DNA of 64,000 nucleotides, from positions 38,318 to 102,317 of the forward strand of contig JABXHX010000009.1 of NCBI GenBank assembly GCA_013373385.1. Reading direction: 5' to 3'. A model generated the notes under the pieces. That model ran no database searches and was not told the origin of the DNA. It saw only the letters and a list, made by a program, of their open reading frames with translations. Shown here one piece after another: positions 57,400 to 64,000 of this stretch (position 1 is its first letter; each line of letters starts with the position of its first letter). The stretch comes from Flavobacteriaceae bacterium. Lineage in GTDB: Bacteria > Bacteroidota > Bacteroidia > Flavobacteriales > Flavobacteriaceae. A program made the translations under genes and the position numbers.

Positions 57400-57428
57400 T
57401 GAATACGGTATTGTCTTTTTTAATCGGA

Positions 57429-57436
57429 CAAATGTA
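57429..57436 (-). promoter_or_regulatory. Promoter -7 box (TACATTTG) for rseP
   Basis: Perfect TAnnTTTG on the minus strand, 29 nt before the rseP ATG. Confidence 0.65.
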
Positions 57437-57542
57437 AGCTTTTATTAAGAGTTGTAAAACTATGCAGCGATTCTATCTGGTATTTTAACAAAGATTTATT
57501 TCTATTTGTGTAAAAACCTTTTATCAAACAGATAATATCGCT

Positions 57543-57550
57543 TAATTTTG
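57543..57550 (+). promoter_or_regulatory. Promoter -7 box (TAATTTTG) for SCO gene
   Basis: Perfect TAnnTTTG, 26 nt before ATG at 57577. Confidence 0.6.
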
Positions 57551-57576
57551 TAGCGGATAACTTAGTAAATTTGTCA

Positions 57577-58251
57577 ATGATTTCTTTAAAAAAATCAATA
57601 CCTGCACTTATTATATTTGGTGTGTTTTCTGCCATAACGCTTACGGTATTTTATCAATTGTTAGCTGTAGAAAAACGTTTGCCTATATACAATCCTTCAG
57701 ATGTAAACCCCAAATTGGTAGACCCATCTATCAAACATGTCCAAACCAATCATACCATTGCAGATTTTAAGTTGATAAACCAAAACGGAGTTACCATAAC
57801 TAATAAAACTTACGAAGGTAAAATTTACATTGCCGATTTCTTTTTTACACGATGTCAGACCATTTGTATTGCCATGGCGTATAATATGAGTGAGTTACAA
57901 GAGCAGTATAAAAATGATGTAGATATTATGTTTCTTTCTCATTCGGTTACCCCAGTAATGGACAGTGTTCCGGTATTAAAAGCTTATGCACAAAAAAAAG
58001 GAGTTATAGATGGTAAATGGAACGTAACAACAGGCTCTAAAAAACATATTTACGAATTGGCTCGTAAAAGTTATTTTGCTGTATTAGATGAAGGCAATGG
58101 AGATGAAAATGACTTTATACATACCGAGCAATTTGTACTAGTAGATAAAGAAAGAAGAATACGTGGGTATTACGATGGTACAGACAAAAAAGCCATGCAA
58201 AAACTTATTGCAGATGTTGCTTTGTTAAAACAAGAATATAATAGAAAATAA
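57577..58251 (+). CDS. SCO1/SenC family copper/thiol protein
   Basis: ATG at 57577 (MISLKKSIPALIIFGVFS) preferred to the TTG 6 nt earlier; 224 residues. One N-terminal membrane anchor (about 8-28) and a thioredoxin fold with copper ligands Cys93 and Cys97 (CQTIC) and His182 (IHTEQFVLVD). Helps assemble the CuA site of cytochrome oxidase from the periplasmic face. Upstream of feoA but with a separate promoter for the latter. Confidence 0.94.
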   Translation: MISLKKSIPALIIFGVFSAITLTVFYQLLAVEKRLPIYNPSDVNPKLVDPSIKHVQTNHTIADFKLINQNGVTITNKTYEGKIYIADFFFTRCQTICIAMAYNMSELQEQYKNDVDIMFLSHSVTPVMDSVPVLKAYAQKKGVIDGKWNVTTGSKKHIYELARKSYFAVLDEGNGDENDFIHTEQFVLVDKERRIRGYYDGTDKKAMQKLIADVALLKQEYNRK

Positions 58252-58276
58252 CTTGTTTAGAATCATTCTAAATTCA

Positions 58277-58284
58277 TATCTTTG
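58277..58284 (+). promoter_or_regulatory. Promoter -7 box (TATCTTTG) for feoA
   Basis: Perfect TAnnTTTG, 23 nt before the TTG start of feoA. Confidence 0.65.
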
Positions 58285-58301
58285 TTGTCTTTACAAGACA
58301 A
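58285..58301. promoter_or_regulatory. 17-bp palindrome over the feoA transcription start
   Basis: TTGTCTT-TAC-AAGACAA, immediately downstream of the -7 box. Its position fits a repressor site for iron control; the sequence differs from the TTTAG/CTAAA operator at 29410, so a different regulator (for example Fur-like) is possible. Confidence 0.4.
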
Positions 58302-58307
58302 AGAGAT

Positions 58308-58535
58308 TTGAACACAATTGCAACACTACTTAAAGGAGAAACCGGAATTATTTCTGAAGAATCTCTAGATGTTATTCCGCTTAAATTATTAGAGATGGGA
58401 TGTTTACCTGGTGTAGAAGTAGCGTTGCTACAAGTTGCTCCGTTAAACGATCCACTGTACATTTGTGTTAATGGTAGTCATTTAGCAATTAGAAAAGAAA
58501 TGGCTGCTCAAATAAAAATTATCAAAAGCGAATAA
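58308..58535 (+). CDS. feoA: FeoA ferrous iron transport accessory protein
   Basis: 75 residues starting at TTG 58308; no ATG exists before residue 29, and the -7 box fits this start. SH3-like FeoA fold: LLKGETGIISEE, LLEMGCLPGVEVALLQ and LAIRKEMAAQIKI. Aids FeoB. Its TAA is directly followed by the feoB ATG. Confidence 0.92.
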   Translation: MNTIATLLKGETGIISEESLDVIPLKLLEMGCLPGVEVALLQVAPLNDPLYICVNGSHLAIRKEMAAQIKIIKSE

Positions 58536-60650
58536 ATGGATAACTCAAACCCCATCAAAGTAGCTTTAATTGGTAATCCGAATACAGGAAAAACATCACT
58601 GTTCAATCAGCTTACAGGATTAACACAAAAAGTGGGGAATTACCCAGGAGTTACAGTAGATAAAAAACAAGGTGCATGTAAGTTGTCCAAAAATCAGTCG
58701 GCTATTATTACCGATTTACCAGGTACTTATAGTATCAATCCTACTTCTGTTGATGAGAGCATTGTACTTTCATCGCTGCTTAATACAACAAATAAAGACT
58801 ATCCAGATGTTATCGTGGTAGTTGCCGATATAGAAAATTTAAAACGGAATTTGTTTTTATTTTCTCAAGTAAAAGATTTAGAAATTCCTGTTGTTTTAGC
58901 CATAAATATGGCAGATCAAATGGATAAAAAAGGAATTTCTATAGATGTTGCTACCTTGCAAAAAGAACTTCAAAACGAGGTGGTTTTGATCAGCGCTCGA
59001 AAAAATATAGGAGTTAATCAGGTTAAAGAAGCTATTTTAAGAGCGAGTAAAATAGAAAAAGGACACCCTTTATGTTCTATAAATCACAAAATTGACGCAG
59101 AGTATTTTAAACAGTTAAAAGCTGTAACACCCAACCATACCTTGTACGAATTGTGGTTGATGATTACGCAAAACAATTTTCCAGAAGACATCACCGAAGA
59201 AGAGAAAAAGAAGTTGTTGCATTTTAGACAAGATATCTCTAAACTAAAAAGATACCAGCACAAAGAAACCATTCATAGGTATCAACAAATCAACGATATT
59301 TTAAAGAGAACCTATCAAGTAGATCGTACAAAAGCCAAAGATTTGCGTGGAAAATTAGATAAGGTTTTTACACATAAAATTTTTGGATATATTATTTTCT
59401 TCGGAATTTTATTATTGATTTTTCAGTCCATTTTTGATTGGTCATCAACACCAATGGACTTTATTGATGCGCAGTTTGCCAATTTAAGTGAATATTTAAA
59501 ATCAGCAATGAATCCTGGGGTACTGACCGATTTAATTACTGATGGAATTATTCCCGGAATTGGCGGAGTAGTTATTTTTATTCCGCAAATAGCTATATTG
59601 TTTTTGTTTGTTTCTATTTTAGAAGAAACTGGTTATATGAGTCGTGTTGTGTTTTTAATGGATAAAATTATGCGCCGTTATGGTATGAGCGGTAAGAGTG
59701 TAATTCCGTTAATTTCTGGAACCGCCTGTGCTATTCCAGCAGTCATGGCAACAAGAACCATTACTGGCTGGAAAGAACGATTGATAACTATTTTGGTTAC
59801 TCCATTTACTACCTGTTCAGCACGTTTGCCTGTGTATGCAATTTTAATATCATTGGTAATTCCCAATAAAAAATTCTTAGGGTATTTTAGTTTACAAGGA
59901 TTTACTCTATTATGCTTATATGTCTTAGGTTTTGCTGTGGCAATTAGCTCTGCATATTTGTTGCATAAAGTATTAAAAGTAAAAACGACTTCTTTTTTTG
60001 TAGCAGAAATGCCAAATTACAAATTACCATCATTCAAGAATGTTGTTTTTGATGTGGTAGAAAAAACAAAAGCTTTTGTTTTAGGAGCAGGAAAAATTAT
60101 TTTAGCCATTTCTATTGTCTTATGGTTTTTAGCTTCAAACGGTCCAGCATCTTTTAAAAATGTTGAGCAAACTGTAAAAGCACAAGTAGAAAATACTTCG
60201 TTGACCGATAAAGAGATTCAGCATAAAATAGCTTCAGAAAAATTAAAAAACTCATATATAGGTATCATGGGTAAAACCATTGAACCAGCCATTGAACCTT
60301 TAGGCTATGATTGGAAAATAGGAATTGCCCTTATCAGTTCTTTTGCAGCTCGCGAAGTTTTTGTGGGTACATTGGCCACCATTTATAGCGTAGAAAGCGA
60401 TGATGAGAACACAAGTACTATTAAACAAAGAATGCGTGCAGAAATCAATCCAGATACAGGAGAGAAAAGATTCAATTTTGCCGTAGGGATCTCGTTGTTA
60501 GTTTTTTATGCTTTTGCCATGCAATGTATGGGAACACTAGCCATTGTAAAAAGAGAAACCAAAAGCTGGAAATGGCCCATGGCACAGTTAGTAGGAATGG
60601 GTGTTTTAGCTTATGTAGCATCATTTTTAACCTATCTAATTTTTAGTTAA
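58536..60650 (+). CDS. feoB: FeoB ferrous iron transporter
   Basis: 704 residues. N-terminal G domain: G1 GNPNTGKTS, G2 in PGVTVDKK, G3 DLPGTYS, G4 NMAD. Then a helical domain and about eight to eleven membrane helices with two Gate regions (IPLISGTACAIPAVMATR and ALISSFAAREVFVGTLATI). Imports Fe(II) across the inner membrane. The stop overlaps the ATG of a small FeoB-associated gene (TAATG). Confidence 0.97.
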   Translation: MDNSNPIKVALIGNPNTGKTSLFNQLTGLTQKVGNYPGVTVDKKQGACKLSKNQSAIITDLPGTYSINPTSVDESIVLSSLLNTTNKDYPDVIVVVADIENLKRNLFLFSQVKDLEIPVVLAINMADQMDKKGISIDVATLQKELQNEVVLISARKNIGVNQVKEAILRASKIEKGHPLCSINHKIDAEYFKQLKAVTPNHTLYELWLMITQNNFPEDITEEEKKKLLHFRQDISKLKRYQHKETIHRYQQINDILKRTYQVDRTKAKDLRGKLDKVFTHKIFGYIIFFGILLLIFQSIFDWSSTPMDFIDAQFANLSEYLKSAMNPGVLTDLITDGIIPGIGGVVIFIPQIAILFLFVSILEETGYMSRVVFLMDKIMRRYGMSGKSVIPLISGTACAIPAVMATRTITGWKERLITILVTPFTTCSARLPVYAILISLVIPNKKFLGYFSLQGFTLLCLYVLGFAVAISSAYLLHKVLKVKTTSFFVAEMPNYKLPSFKNVVFDVVEKTKAFVLGAGKIILAISIVLWFLASNGPASFKNVEQTVKAQVENTSLTDKEIQHKIASEKLKNSYIGIMGKTIEPAIEPLGYDWKIGIALISSFAAREVFVGTLATIYSVESDDENTSTIKQRMRAEINPDTGEKRFNFAVGISLLVFYAFAMQCMGTLAIVKRETKSWKWPMAQLVGMGVLAYVASFLTYLIFS

Positions 60651-60769
60651 TGCAACAGATAGCAGTATATATAATCTTGGTATTGGCTATTGCTTTCTTA
60701 GTAAAGAAATTCTTTTTTAGATCAAAAAAAAATAAAAAAGGTTGTGATGCCGACTGTGGTTGTGCATAA
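60650..60769 (+). CDS. FeoB-associated Cys-rich membrane miniprotein
   Basis: 39 residues starting at the A of TAATG at the end of feoB. One membrane helix (about 5-23, VYIILVLAIAFLVKKFF), a Lys-rich stretch, then a Cys cluster ending GCDADCGCA. This matches the FeoB-associated Cys-rich membrane protein family found next to feoB in many bacteria. The cysteines may bind iron. Translationally coupled to feoB. Confidence 0.85.
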   Translation: MQQIAVYIILVLAIAFLVKKFFFRSKKNKKGCDADCGCA

Positions 60770-60791
60770 AATATTCCTTTTATTTTTTGTG

Positions 60792-60799
60792 TATCTTTA
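60792..60799 (+). promoter_or_regulatory. Promoter -7 box (TATCTTTA) for DUF2911 gene
   Basis: Seven of eight match to TAnnTTTG, about 76 nt before ATG at 60876. Confidence 0.4.
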
Positions 60800-60875
60800 C
60801 CATAAAATTAATAAAGTTATGTGATAAGGAAATCTATTTTTGAAGCAAACTATTAATTAACTAATATTAGAAATC

Positions 60876-61400
60876 ATGAAAAAAAATGTTTTAGTAATCG
60901 CAATTTTTGCGATAGCAGTATTATTCTCTAATCAAATAACTGCACAAAAATTTAGAAGCCTAGATAAAAGTCCTTTAGATCAAGTGACTTATGCTACAAA
61001 AGCAGATGGTGTAATAGCTAAGGTTTTTTATAGTCGCCCACAATTAAAAGGAAGAAGAATAAATAAATTGATTCCTGAAGGAAAACTATGGCGTCTAGGG
61101 GCAAATGAAGCTACGGAAATAACATTTAAGAAAGATGTAGTTTTTGGTGGTAAATCTGTTAAGGCAGGAACTTATACTATGTTTGCTATTCCAGGAAAAA
61201 CGGAATGGACAATCATTTTAAACAAAGACACTAATGTTTGGGGAGCATATCAATACAAAGAAGCACAAGATGTAGTTAGAGTTAAAGGGAAGGTATCATC
61301 TAGTATGGCACCGATAGAAGCTTTTTCTATTGCATTTGATGATAATATGAATATGTATTTGGGCTGGGGATACACTGTAGTAAAAGTAGACATCAAATAA
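60876..61400 (+). CDS. DUF2911 family exported protein
   Basis: 174 residues: signal peptide (about 1-23, ending ITAQK), then a DUF2911 beta domain with VFYSRPQLKGRRI, LWRLGANEATEITF and GTYTMFAIPGKTEWTIILN, all typical of the family. Members are common in Bacteroidota; function unknown. Ends before a nested hairpin that probably terminates transcription. Confidence 0.92.
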   Translation: MKKNVLVIAIFAIAVLFSNQITAQKFRSLDKSPLDQVTYATKADGVIAKVFYSRPQLKGRRINKLIPEGKLWRLGANEATEITFKKDVVFGGKSVKAGTYTMFAIPGKTEWTIILNKDTNVWGAYQYKEAQDVVRVKGKVSSSMAPIEAFSIAFDDNMNMYLGWGYTVVKVDIK

Positions 61401-61447
61401 ATAAAACGATATATTTAAAAGAGGCTGTCTAAAAAAGCAATTTTGTA

Positions 61448-61474
61448 GTCATCTCGAGCGCAGTCGAGAGGTCT
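61448..61474 (+). repeat. Dispersed repeat, copy 3
   Basis: 27 nt starting GTCATCTCGAGCGCAG and ending GAGAGGTCT; four differences from the leuS copy at 63618. Confidence 0.8.
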
Positions 61475-61497
61475 TAAAAAAACTGATATTCAGTTAT

Positions 61498-61522
61498 AGA
61501 TCTCGACTCCGCTCGATTAGAC
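61498..61522 (-). repeat. Dispersed repeat, copy 4 (inverted to copy 3)
   Basis: 25 nt, AGATCTCGACTCCGCTCGA then TTAGAC; reverse complement of the same family. Confidence 0.75.
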
Positions 61523-61557
61523 AAACTTAGATTGTACTTTTTAGACAGCCTCTTTTT

Positions 61558-62475
61558 TTATGCTTTATGCTTAGGTTTTTTGCTAATCAAATACACGCCA
61601 AATACAACCAACAAACAACTAATAATTTTTATAGCATTGATGTCTTTTGCATATTCAGTTTGATTAAAGAAAGTTGCGTATAGACTAACCATTAAAAAAC
61701 TGATTGCGGGTTGTAAATACACATAACTACCTGTAACAGCAGCAGAAACATGGTTCAACGCATAAATATTAAATAAATAAGCTAAAAAAGTGGTACCAAC
61801 CACCACAAATACAATTACTGCGTAGGTATGTAAAGTAAAAGCGCTAAAGTCGGTTTGCAAAATATCGGGTAATCCAAAAGGAAACATAAAGATAAACCCG
61901 AATAAAAAGACCCAACTAATAACAGTGATAGAATTGTATTTTTTCATCAAAGGTTTTACCAATACCAAATATAATCCGTAAGAACAGGCATTTAAGAATA
62001 TAAATAAATTTCCTAAAAAAGAGCTTGTCCCCGCAGCCTTATTTCCATACCAAACCAGTAGTATTGCTCCAGTACCACCTAATAGTAAGCCTAACAATTT
62101 ATTTTTTGTAATTTTTTCTTTTAAAATGAAGGCGCTAAAAATGAGTACCATAACTGGAATTGCGGTAATAATAATAGACGCATCTATAGGAGATGTTAAG
62201 CTCAATCCATGAAAAAATAATAATTGATTTGCTGCCACGCCTAGCAATCCACAAAAGATCAAACGAACAACATCTTTTTTAGCAATCTTTTCTTTGATAA
62301 ATGATTTTATCAACCAAAATAAAATACCAGCTCCAACAATACGTAAAAAGATAAAAGCAGAAGGGCCAATTTTATTTGGCATAATCCCTTTAGCAATGAT
62401 ATAATTAGCTCCATAAATAAAGTTTGCTCCTAATAGAGCTAAGTGAGCCTTTAAGATATTATTTTTCAAACTCAA
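61558..62475 (-). CDS. EamA-type DMT superfamily permease
   Basis: 305 residues from TTG 62475; no in-frame ATG precedes residue 32 and an upstream stop limits extension, so a TTG start is needed. Ten membrane helices in two EamA repeats (for example LLGANFIYGANYIIAKG). Metabolite transporter of unknown substrate. A paralogue lies at 22827. Confidence 0.85.
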   Translation of the reverse strand: MSLKNNILKAHLALLGANFIYGANYIIAKGIMPNKIGPSAFIFLRIVGAGILFWLIKSFIKEKIAKKDVVRLIFCGLLGVAANQLLFFHGLSLTSPIDASIIITAIPVMVLIFSAFILKEKITKNKLLGLLLGGTGAILLVWYGNKAAGTSSFLGNLFIFLNACSYGLYLVLVKPLMKKYNSITVISWVFLFGFIFMFPFGLPDILQTDFSAFTLHTYAVIVFVVVGTTFLAYLFNIYALNHVSAAVTGSYVYLQPAISFLMVSLYATFFNQTEYAKDINAIKIISCLLVVFGVYLISKKPKHKA

Positions 62476-62578
62476 TACATTTTAAAAGACAAAGAACTAA
62501 CTTTTTGTTGAAACAAAATCACGAAACAGCACTAAAAAAGCAACATTAAATTTACTTTACTGTTTTAGTAAATTGCTG

Positions 62579-62586
62579 TAACTTTG
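62579..62586 (+). promoter_or_regulatory. Promoter -7 box (TAACTTTG) for leuS
   Basis: Perfect TAnnTTTG; gives a leader of about 120 nt that contains degenerate repeat sequence. Confidence 0.6.
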
Positions 62587-62600
62587 GCGCTTCAAAATCA

Positions 62601-62694
62601 CGTCATTGCGAAGTTTTGTGTTGAGCGTAGTCGAAATGAAAGTGAAATAATCTAAGAAAAAGATTACTTCGTCATTTCAATCCTCGTAATGACT
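62601..62694. repeat. Degenerate dispersed repeats in leuS leader
   Basis: Pieces GTCATTGCGAAG, GAGCGTAGTCGAAATGA, the small hairpin TAATCT/AGATTA and GTCATTTCAATCCTCGTAATGAC resemble scrambled copies of the repeat family. The rest of the 236-bp gap holds only the leuS promoter. Confidence 0.6.
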
Positions 62695-62711
62695 GAAATC
62701 AAAATAAGATA

Positions 62712-64000
62712 ATGCAATACAATCACCAAGAGATAGAAAAAAAGTGGCAAGAATTTTGGGCAAAAAACCAAACATTTAAAGCTGAAAATAATTCTGATAA
62801 ACCAAAATATTATGTGTTAGATATGTTCCCGTATCCATCAGGAGCAGGCTTACACGTTGGGCATCCGTTAGGGTATATCGCATCTGATATTTATGCACGT
62901 TACAAGCGTCATAAAGGGTTTAATGTATTGCATCCACAAGGGTATGACTCTTTCGGATTACCAGCCGAACAATACGCGATTCAAACAGGGCAGCATCCTG
63001 CAATTACCACAGAAACCAATATTGCTACATATAGAAATCAGTTAGATAAAATCGGATTTTCATTCGACTGGTCTCGTGAAGTTCGTACGTCAAATCCAGA
63101 ATATTATAAATGGACACAGTGGATTTTCATCCAACTATTCAACTCTTGGTATAATAAAGATACTGACAAAGCAGAAGATATTGCAACCTTAGTGGCTAAA
63201 TTTGAAGCAGAAGGAAATGCAACTGTAAACGCAGTTACTGATGAAGATATTAGGATGTTTTCTGCGGAAGAATGGAAGAATTTCTCTGAGAAAGAACAAC
63301 AAGAAATACTATTACAATACCGTTTAACTTTTTTATCGGATACTGAAGTAAACTGGTGTCCTGCTTTAGGAACCGTTTTAGCGAATGATGAAATTGTAAA
63401 CGGAGTTTCAGAACGTGGTGGGCATCCGGTAGTGCGTAAAAAAATGACTCAGTGGTCGATGCGAATTTCTGCATATGCACAACGTTTGTTAGATGGTTTA
63501 GAAACTATCGATTGGCCACAACCCTTAAAAGATTCTCAAACCAACTGGATTGGTCGTTCGCAAGGAGCGATGGTAAGTTTCCAAGTTGAAAGCCAAAAGT
63601 CAAAAGATAAAAGTAATGTCATTTCGAGCGGAGTCGAGAAATCTTTCAAAATAGATGTATTTACCACACGTCCTGATACTATTTTTGGTGTGTCTTTTAT
63701 GACCTTAGCACCAGAACATGAATTAGTGTCACAAATCACAACTGCTGAACAAAAAGAAGCGGTTGAAGCGTATGTTGAGGCAACAGCAAAACGTTCTGAG
63801 CGCGATCGTATGGCAGATGTAAAAACTATTTCTGGGGTTTTTACAGGTGCGTATGCGTTGCATCCGTTTACAGGAAAACAAGTGCCAATTTGGATCGGGG
63901 ATTATGTATTAGCAAGCTACGGTACAGGAGCGGTTATGGCAGTACCTTGTGGTGACCAACGTGATTACGATTTTGCAAAACACTTCGGATTAGAGATTCC
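62712..64000 (+). CDS. leuS: Leucyl-tRNA synthetase, 5' part (runs off window)
   Basis: Open from ATG 62712 to the window end; 429 codons visible. Class I synthetase: [17 protein letters not shown] contains the HIGH-type motif (HVGH), then the zinc-region [13 protein letters not shown] and the CP1 editing domain with [14 protein letters not shown] and [13 protein letters not shown]. Between [11 protein letters not shown] and KIDVFTTRP the protein carries about 20 extra residues, including [12 protein letters not shown], that are a translated copy of the dispersed repeat (63618-63644). The frame is intact. Confidence 0.96.
   Translation, partial: MQYNHQEIEKKWQEFWAKNQTFKAENNSDKPKYYVLDMFPYPSGAGLHVGHPLGYIASDIYARYKRHKGFNVLHPQGYDSFGLPAEQYAIQTGQHPAITTETNIATYRNQLDKIGFSFDWSREVRTSNPEYYKWTQWIFIQLFNSWYNKDTDKAEDIATLVAKFEAEGNATVNAVTDEDIRMFSAEEWKNFSEKEQQEILLQYRLTFLSDTEVNWCPALGTVLANDEIVNGVSERGGHPVVRKKMTQWSMRISAYAQRLLDGLETIDWPQPLKDSQTNWIGRSQGAMVSFQVESQKSKDKSNVISSGVEKSFKIDVFTTRPDTIFGVSFMTLAPEHELVSQITTAEQKEAVEAYVEATAKRSERDRMADVKTISGVFTGAYALHPFTGKQVPIWIGDYVLASYGTGAVMAVPCGDQRDYDFAKHFGLEI
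63618..63644 (+). repeat. Dispersed repeat, copy 5, inside leuS
   Basis: 27 nt starting GTCATTTCGAGCGGAGTCGA and ending GAAATCT, in frame, coding leuS residues about 303-311 just before the editing-domain TTRPDT motif. Confidence 0.85.

Larger units (their letters stand above)
61421..61559. terminator. Nested hairpin: REP doublet that also acts as terminator
   Basis: Outer arms GAGGCTGTCTAAAAA (61421-61435) and TTTTTAGACAGCCTC (61538-61552) followed by seven T. Inside lie inverted repeat copies 3 and 4, and at the centre AACTGA-TAT-TCAGTT. All arms nest into one long stem. It lies between convergent genes and the right end reaches the stop codon of the EamA gene. Confidence 0.82.

Noticed and set aside
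57420..57635. 71-residue minus-strand ORF overlapping the SCO start
   Set aside because: It covers the promoters of both rseP and the SCO gene and has no family resemblance.
62587..62711. leuS leader considered as a T-box or other riboswitch
   Set aside because: No T-box or specifier features; content is explained by degenerate repeats, and T-boxes are not expected in this phylum.

Overview
The window is AT-rich chromosomal DNA of a member of the Bacteroidota, most probably a marine Flavobacteriaceae (Polaribacter/Tenacibaculum-like; genus is inference). The evidence is the many Bacteroidota promoter -7 boxes of the form TAnnTTTG, two proteins with C-terminal type IX secretion (T9SS) sorting domains, three TonB-dependent receptor/lipoprotein type surface proteins, a 97-residue ATP synthase epsilon subunit lacking the helical C-terminal domain, and an OmpA porin with thrombospondin type 3 repeats. 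No rRNA, tRNA, phage, insertion sequence or CRISPR array was seen. No gene-free stretch exceeds 300 bases.

Layout. 1-2.9 kb: the end of a family 2 glycosyltransferase, purD and a GT28-like glycosyltransferase. 2.9-10.7 kb: a PhoR/PhoB-like two-component pair, then a TonB-dependent receptor, a beta-helix lipoprotein and a secreted multidomain T9SS protein. Both intergenic regions here carry pairs of TTAACA-like hexamers at 11-bp spacing, so this looks like a phosphate-type regulon. 10.8-12 kb: a PolB-type exonuclease and a small GIY-YIG nuclease gene framed by inverted copies of a dispersed repeat. 12-18.4 kb: an ABC-F ATPase, a TPR / DUF4292 lipoprotein / EnvC-like operon, an acyl-CoA thioesterase and an HU-CCDC81/SPOR protein. 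18.5-27 kb: a 7TM-DISM/LytTR sensor-regulator, a T9SS propeller-like protein, dprA, an EamA permease and mfd. 27-31 kb: a metal module (TonB receptor, DtxR-type regulator, ZIP transporter) with a candidate shared operator. 31-43.6 kb: an AddA-like helicase-nuclease, kbl, ompA, atpD-atpC, an S9 peptidase and an M61 peptidase.

43.6-45.1 kb holds a compact four-gene unit (DUF2975, zinc ribbon, DUF2975, YozG-like HTH). 45.3-47 kb holds umuC followed by umuD, the reverse of the usual order. 47-54.8 kb is a biotin locus (bioF, bioD, bioA, a ketoacyl synthase, NfeD-like and flotillin genes, bioB). 54.9-62.5 kb holds a JmjC-type hydroxylase, a 53-residue zinc-ribbon gene, rseP, an SCO protein, feoA-feoB with a 39-residue FeoB-associated gene, a DUF2911 protein and a second EamA permease. 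The window ends inside leuS.

The most unusual signal is a dispersed palindromic repeat, roughly GTCATTTCGA...GAGAAATCT. Two inverted copies bracket the GIY-YIG nuclease gene, and one of them supplies its stop codon. Two more form the core of a nested hairpin that also looks like a terminator. A degenerate one lies before leuS, and one is translated in frame inside leuS. A repeat/GIY-YIG mobilisation system is a reasonable hypothesis. Other leads are the 11-bp-spaced TTAACA boxes, three genes whose -7 box ends exactly 5 nt before ATG (probably leaderless mRNAs), and the ketoacyl synthase embedded in the biotin locus.
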